Positions 17,247-25,410 of a stretch of 47,243 nt of DNA are shown here, one piece after another. Positions within the stretch are counted from its first letter, which is position 1. Every line of letters begins with the position of its first letter. Location of the stretch: the NCBI GenBank assembly GCA_030145015.1, contig JAQYWI010000017.1, forward strand, positions 1 through 47,243. Direction: 5' to 3'. Source of the DNA: Desulfobacterales bacterium (GTDB taxonomy: Bacteria > Desulfobacterota > Desulfobacteria > Desulfobacterales > JAHEIW01). The position numbers were made by a program, and so were the translations under genes. The notes beneath the pieces are model-generated. The model saw only the letters and a program-made list of their open reading frames with translations, did no database searches and was not told where the DNA came from.

Positions 17247-18935
17247 TTATTCTGAATTTTTCAGCCTGTCATCAATCATAGCGCCCTCATGGGCCTGCAG
17301 GGCAGTTCTGGCGTAAATTGCGAGAATTCCTCGCTTCACCTTTGCTGGCGGTGGGGACCAAGCTTCCATTCTTCTAGAAATTTCTTTTTCAGAAATATCC
17401 AGATCCAGCTTTCTCGATGGTATGTCGATCATGACGGGGTCGCCCTCTTCTACGATAGCTATGGGACCGCCAACCGCCGCTTCAGGCGCTACATGACCGA
17501 TGGCGGACCCTTCGGTAAAGCCTGAAAACCTGCCGTCCGTAACCACAAAAACATCGTCCGACTTCCCCATACCCACCAATGCATCTGTGGTCATCATCAT
17601 CTCTCGCATGCCGGGCGCCCCTTTAGGTCCTTCGTAGCGAATAATGATCACATCTCCCGGCCCTATTTTTCCAGTCGTCACGGCGTGATAGGCATCCTCA
17701 TCCGAATGAAATATCCGCGCCGGCCCTTCGTGAGTCATACGGTTGCCCGGAATGGTTGTGATCCGGCATATGGCACCTAACGGCGCCAGGGTACCTTTCA
17801 GCACTGTAATACCGCCGCTCGGGAAAACCGGATCCTTGATCGTTGTGAGCACTGCAGTATCGGTCGATCCGGCATCTTTTATGATTTCCTCCACCGTCTC
17901 TCCTGAGACCGTCATGGCTCCAACATCCAGCATGGACGAAAGCTCACCCATTATTGCGGGAACCCCCCCGGCATTATTCAAATCAACCACCGTGGCACGT
18001 CCGGTTGGAATTACCCTGGAAATAACCGGTACTTTTCTGGAAAGTTGATCGAAGTCGTCAAGACTTACATCTATTCCCATCTCTCTGGCAAAGCTAATCA
18101 GATGCATAACCGCGTTGGTTGACCCTGCAATGGCAAGCTCTACCGTAATAGCGTTTAAGAGACTCGCCCGGGTAATGATTTCCGAAGGCCTCAAATCGTT
18201 TTTCACCATCTCCACGATTCTTCTGCCGGTCCTTTTGGCAAATCTCAATTTTTCGGCGTAGACGGCCGGAACAGTTGATGAGCCCGGCAGCGCCATGCCT
18301 AAGGCTTCGGCAATTATTTGCATCGTGTTGGCGGTTCCCATCAATGAACATGCTCCCGGCCCCGGACATACCTGATCTTCAAAAGCCCGCAGTCGCTCCT
18401 GCTTTTCTTTGCCCTTGAGCTGGCCGCCGAATACTTCCTGACCGAGTTCGGACATTACCACCTGCCGGTCCTCAAACCGGCCGGGAAGTTGCGGCCCGCC
18501 TGATAGAAAGATGCATGGAAGCCCGGTCCTCAGCGCCCCGATGATCACTCCCGGAATAATGCTGTCACAAGAGGCCAGCAGGACCAGTCCGTCAAATAAT
18601 TCAACATTGGCCATGATTTCTATCGAGGAAGCAATCACATCCCGAATAACCATCTCATAGCGCAAATGCGGTGTGCCGATGGCGATTTCTCCACAGGTGG
18701 AAATGGTACCAAATTCAAAGGGTGTTCCACCCGCCTGCCAGATCCCCGCCTTGACGTGTTCGGATAGTTTATCAAGATGCACATGTCCCAGGGCGGCATC
18801 GTTACACGTATTAACCACCCCGACCAGCGGACGCGAAAGATCAATATCATCATATCCGCAGCCCTTGTAAATGGCCCGCCGATGGGCGGCGCCATCACCC
18901 GAAAAAAGCTTTTGGTCTTTAGAACGGTAACCCAT
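17247..18935 (-). CDS. IlvD/Edd-family dehydratase with altered metal-site motif
   Basis: A 562-residue protein of the dihydroxyacid/sugar-acid dehydratase family. These cytoplasmic Fe-S enzymes remove water from 2,3-dihydroxy acids. It shows VVNTCNDAALGHVHL (Cys 44), FGTISTCGEIAIGTPH, CDSIIPG (Cys 123), PGPGACSLMGTANTM (Cys 196), and the catalytic-Ser region DGRFSGFTEG. The usual CDKxxPG is CDSIIPG here, so the Lys that becomes the carbamylated Mg ligand in structurally studied members is Ser 125. The start is at 18935, just after the stop of the upstream flavoprotein gene, with GGGGGAA upstream. It is the last gene of the dehydrogenase operon. True dihydroxyacid dehydratase (IlvD) activity is unlikely. 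A hydroxylated acid from the hydroxyproline route is one possibility. Confidence 0.88.
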   Translation of the reverse strand: MGYRSKDQKLFSGDGAAHRRAIYKGCGYDDIDLSRPLVGVVNTCNDAALGHVHLDKLSEHVKAGIWQAGGTPFEFGTISTCGEIAIGTPHLRYEMVIRDVIASSIEIMANVELFDGLVLLASCDSIIPGVIIGALRTGLPCIFLSGGPQLPGRFEDRQVVMSELGQEVFGGQLKGKEKQERLRAFEDQVCPGPGACSLMGTANTMQIIAEALGMALPGSSTVPAVYAEKLRFAKRTGRRIVEMVKNDLRPSEIITRASLLNAITVELAIAGSTNAVMHLISFAREMGIDVSLDDFDQLSRKVPVISRVIPTGRATVVDLNNAGGVPAIMGELSSMLDVGAMTVSGETVEEIIKDAGSTDTAVLTTIKDPVFPSGGITVLKGTLAPLGAICRITTIPGNRMTHEGPARIFHSDEDAYHAVTTGKIGPGDVIIIRYEGPKGAPGMREMMMTTDALVGMGKSDDVFVVTDGRFSGFTEGSAIGHVAPEAAVGGPIAIVEEGDPVMIDIPSRKLDLDISEKEISRRMEAWSPPPAKVKRGILAIYARTALQAHEGAMIDDRLKNSE

Positions 18936-18939
18936 TTTT

Positions 18940-20343
18940 CTATTCCCCCGTAAGACACGCAAAAGGTACCGGTTTGGCAGGGCTTCTAGGCGTGAAAATT
19001 TCGCGCTGCTTGCGAACGCCGGTCAATCGCCACACTAATTCGTTTATAACCTGACCGCAGAAACGTCCTTGACAGTGCCCCATTCCCAGTCTGGTTCTTC
19101 TTTTAATATCGTTCACATCTCTGGCGCCGTCCGCCACCGCAGCGATCACATCCTGCATCGTTACCTCTTCGCAGCGGCACACAACCGTATCATCAGTCAG
19201 GATATTGAATATTCCCGGCCTCGGCCTTGAGATGGCATCCATGATTTGACCCAATCGATTGAATCGTTTTAATTTTCTTAAAGCGGGTCGCAGTAATCTA
19301 TCGGCTTCGCTTCTGTCCACCCGGTCAAGCTGGGTGCAGGCCTCCAGAGCAGCAACTCTGCCCTCCTCAATAGCGGCAGAATAACCCTTGATGGTCAAAC
19401 CGTCGCCGGCGGCAAATACCCCAGGTACGTTGGTTTCCATTCTTGCGTTGAGCTCGACTCTCCAATAGCCGCGACGTTCATCGTAGATATGTCTGCAACC
19501 ACAGAGCCGGGTCAGCTCGGTACACGGAATCAGGCCGAACCCGCAAGCAACTGAATCGACGCAGATTTCCTTTTCTGTCCCCCTTATCGGATTCCAGGAT
19601 CTATCAACCTTTACAATCTCCGCCTTTTCTACCTCGCGGGAACCATCTACTTTGGAAATAATATGAGAGCGATAAATCGGTATGTTATGCCTTTTGATGT
19701 TCCGCAGGTAGTCAAATCCGGATCGTAATTTGAGGGAGTCAATACTTGCAAAAAGCGGGAAGGCATTTGCCGTGATGTCCCTCAGGGAGGCAGCATTAAC
19801 AATAGCGCTCAAGTTGGCCCCGGCATTGATTAAATGATTTGCCAGTACGAGCTGTAATGGACCTGCTCCGGCGAGTAAAAATCTTTCACCCGGCAGAATT
19901 TTCTTTTTAACCAGCGTGTTCAACCCACCGACCGAAAACACACCGGGAAGGGTCCACCCCGGGAAGGGAATTGCTTTTTCAAAGGCTCCGATGGAAATAA
20001 TCAATTTCGAACCCTTGATGCGATTTATTTGTTTGTCGGAACCGTCTCTCGGGTAAAGCGACACTATTCGTTGATCAACAATATCCCATACCTCCGTGTT
20101 CAAAAATACTGATATTTTATCCCTAACCCGATTAAAGTCTTTCAGTATTTGACTCCGAATGTCCTTCTCGATTTTATCCGAAGCACTGCCTTTGATAGCG
20201 TTGCCCGTCGGGCCAAATACTTTCCCGCCCAGGTTGTCGTTTTCATCAATGAGAGCGACAGAGGCCCCGATGCGGGCTGCCTCAGTTGCAGCTGTGATCC
20301 CCGCAGGGCCTCCTCCGATTATAATCAGCTCAACTTCTCTCAT
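18940..20343 (-). CDS. D-hydroxyproline dehydrogenase-like FAD/NAD subunit with BFD [2Fe-2S] domain
   Basis: A 467-residue pyridine-nucleotide-disulfide-type flavoprotein. The N-terminal dinucleotide fold is ELIIIGGGPAGITAATEA, and a second one follows at FLLAGAGPLQLVLANHL. GVFAAGDGLTIKGYSAAIEEG gives the FAD end. The C-terminal BFD-like cluster domain has CRCEEV and GMGHCQGRFCG. This is the HcnB/OoxA/LhpF-type alpha subunit of three-subunit amine or imino-acid dehydrogenases. It is followed upstream in the operon by a small ferredoxin subunit (8-base gap) and a DadA-like subunit, the full heterotrimer. It probably passes electrons from the substrate flavin to a quinone or other acceptor. The substrate D-hydroxyproline is inferred from the neighbourhood. 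Octopine, nopaline and glycine oxidases share this layout. Confidence 0.88.
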   Translation of the reverse strand: MREVELIIIGGGPAGITAATEAARIGASVALIDENDNLGGKVFGPTGNAIKGSASDKIEKDIRSQILKDFNRVRDKISVFLNTEVWDIVDQRIVSLYPRDGSDKQINRIKGSKLIISIGAFEKAIPFPGWTLPGVFSVGGLNTLVKKKILPGERFLLAGAGPLQLVLANHLINAGANLSAIVNAASLRDITANAFPLFASIDSLKLRSGFDYLRNIKRHNIPIYRSHIISKVDGSREVEKAEIVKVDRSWNPIRGTEKEICVDSVACGFGLIPCTELTRLCGCRHIYDERRGYWRVELNARMETNVPGVFAAGDGLTIKGYSAAIEEGRVAALEACTQLDRVDRSEADRLLRPALRKLKRFNRLGQIMDAISRPRPGIFNILTDDTVVCRCEEVTMQDVIAAVADGARDVNDIKRRTRLGMGHCQGRFCGQVINELVWRLTGVRKQREIFTPRSPAKPVPFACLTGE

Positions 20344-20351
20344 TTCCTGAC

Positions 20352-20642
20352 CTATTCGAGAACGGTTTTTGGAGATTTAATGTCTGAATCATCTTGTGTA
20401 ATTACTTTGCAACCTGGTGTTGCCAGGGTCACGCAAGTGCGAACATTGGGCATGCCATTGACCATCATCCTGCACTCATAACAAATACCCATTCCACAAT
20501 AGACGCCCCGGGGCGCATGTTTTCGGGTCAGCCGTAAAACCCTCAAGCCGCTGGCCAAAAGCGCCTCTGCGATGGTCTGCCCGCGATAAGCTAAAATGGT
20601 TTTTCCATCCACTTCAATTTCGAACTTCTCGCCGCCGTTCAT
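20352..20642 (-). CDS. [2Fe-2S] small subunit of the heterotrimeric dehydrogenase
   Basis: A 96-residue ferredoxin-like subunit (HcnA/OoxA small-subunit type). The N-terminal half EVDGKTILAYRGQTIAEALLASGLRVLR is the typical beta-grasp start. The cluster ligands are in YCGMGICYECRMMVNG and VRTCVT, giving C-x4-C-x2-C-x11-C. It carries electrons between the two flavin subunits. The gaps to the flanking genes are 8 and 15 bases, so the three are cotranscribed. Confidence 0.9.
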   Translation of the reverse strand: MNGGEKFEIEVDGKTILAYRGQTIAEALLASGLRVLRLTRKHAPRGVYCGMGICYECRMMVNGMPNVRTCVTLATPGCKVITQDDSDIKSPKTVLE

Positions 20643-20657
20643 TTAGCAATTCCTAAA

Positions 20658-21863
20658 TTAATGCGCTTGAGAAAAACCGGTTGTTTCATCCCTAAATCGG
20701 CTTAGCTTTAAGGGTTCGATTGGTATTGCCGGTGGTTCGTCGCAGATCATTTGGGATATTAATTTTCCGGTGATAAGCGATAGACCAATGCCATCGCCTT
20801 CATGACCCGCAGCCACGTAAAATCCCGGTATTTCGGTTTCTGATATGATGGGTAGATGATCCGGCGTAAAAGGCCTGAGTCCTGCATAACTTCGAATGAT
20901 TTTAATATCCTTAATCACGGGGAAAAACCGAATGGCTCTCTGGGCCATGGCACGTAAGACGCCGATGTGGCATGACGTGTCCATGCCCACGAACCGTCGA
21001 CTGCTGCCAATAAGAAAATTCGCTGCTCCGGTGGGTTCAAACACAAGTGCAACCCCGTATTTTTCCATTTCGGTTGTTACATTGCGCGTATAATCACTGC
21101 TTTCAAATTTGGCCATCATATACCCAAATTCCATTACTTTTCGTCTGGCAACGGGGAAAGTGCGCTCAGCCACCAGCATCTGGCCTTGTCTGGGCCTGAT
21201 AGGGATATCCAGCCCCACCCGTTTCCCAATTTCAGGTGCCCAGGCGCCGGCAGCATTGACTACCCGCTTGGTGACAATCTCCTCTTTTTCGGTAACGACC
21301 CTCTCAACGCAGCCATCGGCATCCAGCCGAATGTCGGTCACAGCACGATGCGTCAGGACTCTAGCGCCCATCTTTTTTGCGCCATGAACCAGTCCATAGG
21401 CCAGGGCCATCGGGTTCAGGGAACCGTCACAATCCGTTTCCATACCACCAACAACATCAGGGGCCAGATAGGGTTCATCCTCGTGGACCTCATACTGATC
21501 CAGAATTCTGACCGGCAGTCCTTCGGCCGCCAGCTGGGCGCAAAACGTTTTGGCCACCTCCATTTCTTTTTCGTTTTCAATAGCAAGCAGGCTGCCCTTC
21601 TGTGTCCAACTGATATCATAATCTAATTCATTGGCAATTTCCGGAAAAAGGTCCTGGCTCAGTTTGGTCAAGCGACTGTCGAACCCGGGCGCCTTATCAG
21701 AAACCAAAACATCGCCTTCACATTTGCCGGAAGTACCCGCAGTAATAGCCCCCTTGTCCACCAGAGTGACATCCATATTATTCCGGACGAGAAAGTACGC
21801 AATCGCTGTTCCGACGACGCCACCGCCGATGACGACGACATCAGCAGTTTTACCTGTCTTCAT
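20658..21863 (-). CDS. DadA/DAO-family catalytic subunit of the heterotrimeric dehydrogenase
   Basis: A 401-residue FAD amino-acid oxidase-fold protein with VVVIGGGVVGTAIAYFLV at the N-terminus, the region VVNAAGAWAPEIG, and the C-terminal FAD segment FYVAAGHEGDGIGLSLITG. In three-subunit D-hydroxyproline dehydrogenases this is the subunit that oxidises cis-4-hydroxy-D-proline to pyrroline-4-hydroxy-2-carboxylate. It is the first gene of an operon of at least four (this gene, the ferredoxin subunit, the FAD/NAD subunit and the IlvD-like gene). The ATG is preceded by GGAG at 5 bases. The sequence does not resolve D-proline from D-hydroxyproline or sarcosine. Confidence 0.9.
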   Translation of the reverse strand: MKTGKTADVVVIGGGVVGTAIAYFLVRNNMDVTLVDKGAITAGTSGKCEGDVLVSDKAPGFDSRLTKLSQDLFPEIANELDYDISWTQKGSLLAIENEKEMEVAKTFCAQLAAEGLPVRILDQYEVHEDEPYLAPDVVGGMETDCDGSLNPMALAYGLVHGAKKMGARVLTHRAVTDIRLDADGCVERVVTEKEEIVTKRVVNAAGAWAPEIGKRVGLDIPIRPRQGQMLVAERTFPVARRKVMEFGYMMAKFESSDYTRNVTTEMEKYGVALVFEPTGAANFLIGSSRRFVGMDTSCHIGVLRAMAQRAIRFFPVIKDIKIIRSYAGLRPFTPDHLPIISETEIPGFYVAAGHEGDGIGLSLITGKLISQMICDEPPAIPIEPLKLSRFRDETTGFSQAH

Positions 21864-21961
21864 CTTATCTCCAGAGTATAGAATCCAAGCCCGCAGAACC
21901 TGGCTTTGAGGGTTTAGGCACTTTTAATTTTAGATACTTAATCGTGTGATACCCCATGAAA

Positions 21962-22136
21962 ATGTTGCAAAAGTTCTCATCAATATGGTGTCAGGTTTCA
22001 GGGTATTATTGGACGGTAACCCAGTACGAGAACGAGGACGAGTATAATGGGGAGAATGAAATATCGTCCTCGTACTCGCACTCGTACTCGTCCTCGGGAA
22101 CCAACTGACACCTGACACCCGACACCTGTAATGTTG
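21962..22136. repeat. nested inverted repeat, words GGTGTCAG and GAACGAGGACGAG
   Basis: The outer arms (ATGTTGCAAAA...GGTGTCAGGTTTCAGG near 21962-22010 and CTGACACCTGACACC...ATGTTGAAAA near 22105-22136) enclose inner arms built of CGAG words (TACGAGAACGAGGACGAGTA at about 22024 and CGTCCTCGTACTCGCACTCG at about 22065). The 329-base gap 21864-22192 contains no gene. Confidence 0.75.
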
Positions 22137-22192
22137 AAAAAGAAGATTGATAGAGGCAATCCGTATTTTGTAGATTCCCAGCAGTACACAAT

Positions 22193-23074
22193 CTAGATTA
22201 ATCCGACCTCGCTTAACATTCTGCGTAATTCGTCCTTTTGTTCTTCAGTAATGGGGAGAAAGGGTTTTCGCGGCTTTCCGCCCGTTTTGCCTATCATGTT
22301 CATCGCCTCTTTTACTTTAGCTAATAGTTGACCCTCTTCCAGGTAACTCAACAATGGAAGCATCTTGAAAAAAAGTGCCTTGGCTTCTTCATACGCTTTC
22401 TTTTCAGCCAACGTGAAGAGCGCAGCTGCGGTCTTGGGCATAAAGTTTGCGATTGGGGCCACCCAACCCCGGCAGCCTAAAAGGAAAAATTCATAGGCCA
22501 GATCATCCCATCCACACCATATATCGATGCTGTCGCCACACCGTCGCAATAATTCATGAACCCTTTTTATATCCCCGGTACTTTCTTTAAGATACAGGAT
22601 GTTATCAAGCACCGCGAGTCTTTCAATGAGAGGGGGCAACATGTCGACACCTGAAAACCCGGGATTGTTATAGACCATAATCGGAATTGACACATTTTCC
22701 GATATGGACTTGTAATGTTCATATAGGTCTTCCTGAGTCGGCAAGCCATAAAAAGGCGCGACAATGAGGGCGGCATCAGCGCCGGCGCCTTGCGCATATT
22801 TTGTCATTTCAACGGTCTCACGCGTTGAGTTGGCAGCCGTGCCTGCGATTATCGGAACGCGGCCCTTGACCTGATCGACCGTGAGATCAATGACGCTTTT
22901 GCGCTCTTCGATTGTCAGGTTAGCAAACTCGCCGGTACTTCCCAGGCAAATAACACCATGGATCCCTTCCTCGATATACCAATCAATATTTGCACAAAAT
23001 CCCTTTTTGTCCAGCTTTTCATCCGGAGTGAAAGGGGTCACCATCACTGTAAAAGTGCCTCTCAATTTTTCCAT
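22193..23074 (-). CDS. DapA-family lyase 1 (pyrroline-4-hydroxy-2-carboxylate deaminase type)
   Basis: A 293-residue TIM-barrel class I aldolase/lyase of the dihydrodipicolinate synthase family. The signature GSTGEF (45-50), the active-site Tyr 135 in MVYNNPGFSG and the Schiff-base Lys 163 in YLKESTGD are all kept. In bacterial hydroxyproline pathways a DapA-family enzyme (LhpC/HypD type) converts pyrroline-4-hydroxy-2-carboxylate to alpha-ketoglutarate semialdehyde and ammonia. It lies 19 bases after a racemase-family gene on the same strand and has its own GGAGG site, so the two are an operon. True lysine-pathway DapA is unlikely in this setting. Confidence 0.85.
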   Translation of the reverse strand: MEKLRGTFTVMVTPFTPDEKLDKKGFCANIDWYIEEGIHGVICLGSTGEFANLTIEERKSVIDLTVDQVKGRVPIIAGTAANSTRETVEMTKYAQGAGADAALIVAPFYGLPTQEDLYEHYKSISENVSIPIMVYNNPGFSGVDMLPPLIERLAVLDNILYLKESTGDIKRVHELLRRCGDSIDIWCGWDDLAYEFFLLGCRGWVAPIANFMPKTAAALFTLAEKKAYEEAKALFFKMLPLLSYLEEGQLLAKVKEAMNMIGKTGGKPRKPFLPITEEQKDELRRMLSEVGLI

Positions 23075-23093
23075 TTAAATGTCCTCCATTTTT

Positions 23094-24101
23094 TTAACTC
23101 AAGAGAAAGCCCTTCCCATGGGGATCATCAGGGTCTATGAATAACTGATTGATTCCCATAATATGCGCACTTCCGGTTACCTCCGGGACAATCGCGCTAA
23201 ATGGACCGACACGGGTCTCCTCGACGATTCTGGCCTTAAATATGCTCCCGATGATACTCTCGTGGACGAACTCCTGATTGAGCTTTAACTCGCCCTTGGT
23301 ATGCATAACGGCAAGCTTGGCGGAAGTACCCGTCCCACATGGCGATCGGTCGATTCCGGATTCAGCAAAAAAAACCGTATTTTTCAGGTGGGCTTCCGCT
23401 GAAGTGGGTTGGCCGTAAAATTCCACATGCGTGCATTCATTAATAAAATTTTTTTCAGGATGCAGTATCTTCACCTGGGCATTTACCGCCGCTTTGATCC
23501 TTCTGCCGATGTCAATCACCTTGCGCGCATTTTCGGGTCGAATCTCAAGGCCGACGGCGCCCGCCGGCAGGATCGCATACACATTGCCGCCGTAAGCAAC
23601 ATCCATGATAAGCTTCCCAAAACCCGGCACATCGACCTCGGCATCTTCAGCCAAAACGAATGAGGGTATGTTTTTAAAGGTGACACTCTTGGCTTTGCCG
23701 TTTTCCACATCCACACGAATACGGGTCAATCCGGCCGGGGTGTCCAATACGATGCGGGTAACCGGCTCCTCCACCTTGACCATACCGGTTTCCACCAGGG
23801 CGGTACAGACACCGATGGTATCATGGCCGCACATGGGCAGGTAGCCGGTGGTTTCAATAAAAATGACCCCGATATCTGCTTCGGCGTGAGTCGGTTCGGT
23901 TAGAATAACACCGGACATGATGTCGTGACCCCGAGGTTCAAACATCAAAGACGTTCGTATCCAGTCCATGTTTTCCTTTAAATGGGTCATCTTCTCCACA
24001 ATGGTGGCTCCCGGGATGTATGGAATACCCCCGGTAATTGTCCGGGTGGGCTGCCCGCCGGTATGGGTGTCGATGGATGAGAATACATGCTTGATTTTCA
24101 T
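23094..24101 (-). CDS. proline racemase family, Cys/Cys type 1 (4-hydroxyproline 2-epimerase-like)
   Basis: A 335-residue protein of the proline racemase superfamily. It keeps both catalytic Cys residues: Cys 91 in YLPMCGHDTIG and Cys 255 in GIDRSPCGTGTSA. The Cys/Cys pair marks proline racemases and hydroxyproline 2-epimerases, which move the alpha proton by a two-base mechanism. Beside a DapA-type lyase and a D-hydroxyproline dehydrogenase operon, the likely reaction is trans-4-hydroxy-L-proline to cis-4-hydroxy-D-proline. Proline racemase remains possible. It is 45% or so like the second copy at 25411-26454 by eye, with the same spacing of key residues. A gap of 109 bases with a tandem word separates it from the upstream DapA gene. 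Confidence 0.9.
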   Translation of the reverse strand: MKIKHVFSSIDTHTGGQPTRTITGGIPYIPGATIVEKMTHLKENMDWIRTSLMFEPRGHDIMSGVILTEPTHAEADIGVIFIETTGYLPMCGHDTIGVCTALVETGMVKVEEPVTRIVLDTPAGLTRIRVDVENGKAKSVTFKNIPSFVLAEDAEVDVPGFGKLIMDVAYGGNVYAILPAGAVGLEIRPENARKVIDIGRRIKAAVNAQVKILHPEKNFINECTHVEFYGQPTSAEAHLKNTVFFAESGIDRSPCGTGTSAKLAVMHTKGELKLNQEFVHESIIGSIFKARIVEETRVGPFSAIVPEVTGSAHIMGINQLFIDPDDPHGKGFLLS

Positions 24102-24169
24102 TTTCGTTGCCTTTCGCTATCCTGGTTTCAGGTGGCTGTAAGCCTTAATTAAGGGATTTAGGGATTAAT

Positions 24170-24203
24170 GAACCTTGAACCCTGAACCTTAAACCTTTGA
24201 ACC
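24170..24203. repeat. short tandem word AACCTTGAACCCTG
   Basis: Degenerate direct repeats of AACCTT/GAACCCT fill part of the 109-base gap between a racemase gene and a DapA-like gene. Their nature is unclear. Confidence 0.5.
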
Positions 24204-24210
24204 TCTGTTC

Positions 24211-25083
24211 CTATATTCCCAACGGCTTTAAAGATTTCCGCAGTTCGCCCATTTCAGCATCCGTCAAGGGTTGAACGGGCTTACGACAGGGGCCCACTTT
24301 TCGGCCGGATAGATTCGTGGCTGCCTTGACCGATGCATTGTATACGTGGGTCCAGAAGAAGAGATTGGCAGGAAACATGCGATTCCACAGATCCGCGGCT
24401 TCGGACAGTTTTCCCGAAGAGACGCTGTTATAAAGATCAACAGCCTCCTTCGGCATCGCGTTGGGCCCCCCCCATACGCACCCCGGGCATCCGGCGACCA
24501 AACCAAAGAAAGCAATCGGATCAGCCCCATTGAATACCTTGGCGCCTATGGCAAGCAGTTCCTGGATTCGAACGAGATCTGCGGTGCTGTCCTTGATGTA
24601 CTGGACGTTATCGATCTCCATAAGACGTTTAAATAAAGGCGGGGTAAGATCAATACCCGAATGGACCGGAATATTGTAGGCCATGATCGGGATTCTAATG
24701 GCCTCAGCGATCTTCTCATAGTGATAATAGACCCCTTCATTGTCAGGCCCTTCAAAATAAGGCGGCAAAATCAGCAAACAATCCGCACCAACGCCCTCGG
24801 CATGCCGGGCGTACGCGATCGCGTCGGCCGTATTGATGGCCGATGTTTGAACCATAAATCCGGCTCTGCCATCGATATGTTTTGCGGCAATCTCGGCAAT
24901 TCTTTTTCTTTCCTCAGGCCTCAGATAAGCAAATTCACCGGTTCCGCCGCAAACCAGAATAATGTGAATCCCGGCCTCCAACATGGAATCGATGTGGTCT
25001 TTCATTGCGGTTTCATCAACTTTTTCACCATCATCCGTAAATGGAGTGCACAACGCGGCGCAGATGCCTTTAAGTTCTTTCAA
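24211..25083 (-). CDS. DapA-family lyase 2
   Basis: A 290-residue paralogue of the lyase at 22193-23074. The signature is GGTGEF instead of GSTGEF, the active-site Tyr is 136 (MAYNIPVHSG) and the Schiff-base Lys is 164 (YIKDSTAD). A second DapA/racemase pair in tandem suggests either duplication of the pathway module with divergence to another hydroxyproline isomer or to a related keto-acid, or subunit-like redundancy. AGGAGG stands just upstream of the ATG. A complete TGCCTAAAAT element ends 24 bases before the start codon. Confidence 0.85.
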   Translation of the reverse strand: MKELKGICAALCTPFTDDGEKVDETAMKDHIDSMLEAGIHIILVCGGTGEFAYLRPEERKRIAEIAAKHIDGRAGFMVQTSAINTADAIAYARHAEGVGADCLLILPPYFEGPDNEGVYYHYEKIAEAIRIPIMAYNIPVHSGIDLTPPLFKRLMEIDNVQYIKDSTADLVRIQELLAIGAKVFNGADPIAFFGLVAGCPGCVWGGPNAMPKEAVDLYNSVSSGKLSEAADLWNRMFPANLFFWTHVYNASVKAATNLSGRKVGPCRKPVQPLTDAEMGELRKSLKPLGI

Positions 25084-25107
25084 AGCAATCTCCTCCTTTC
25101 AAGTTTA

Positions 25108-25388
25108 TTAGAGCCTATCTTAAAAAAGCATTTAACACGCGATGGTACAGTTTTAAAACTATATAACGTGTTTACAACAAGAAATGAGCTAAAATTAAAA
25201 ATGATCTAAAATGCCTAAAATTATGGTTTCGCTGCCCTCCATCTTTTATTATAAATAGGATAGAATCCCTCAAATTTAGGCATTTTAGATCATTTTAGGC
25301 ATTTTAGGCACTTCTAACTTTAGAGCACCTTTGGAACTTTCTTTCAGCGTCTTCCAAGATGAACTGCTAATTTTGAGATAGCTTCTAA
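25108..25388. repeat. TGCCTAAAAT palindromic element, copy 2, MITE-like
   Basis: About 281 bases bounded by imperfect 18-bp terminal inverted repeats (TTAGAGCCTATCTTAAAA at the left; the right end matches it in 15 of 18 positions when reversed). Inner arms of TGCCTAAAAT and TGATCTAAAA words flank a centre GGTTTCGCTGCCCTCCATC. Sequence homology to the copy at 41653-42090 extends over both flanks. No open frame lies inside. It fills the 327-base gap 25084-25410. Confidence 0.85.
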
Positions 25389-25410
25389 TAAAATCTTTTT
25401 TAAACAGACT

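Noticed and set aside
17247..18935. Dihydroxyacid dehydratase of branched-chain amino-acid synthesis
   Set aside because: The metal-site Lys is missing, several motifs differ, and no ilv genes are nearby.
22193..25083. Lysine-pathway dihydrodipicolinate synthase
   Set aside because: Both genes lie among hydroxyproline genes and no other lysine gene is near. The family includes hydroxyproline-pathway deaminases.
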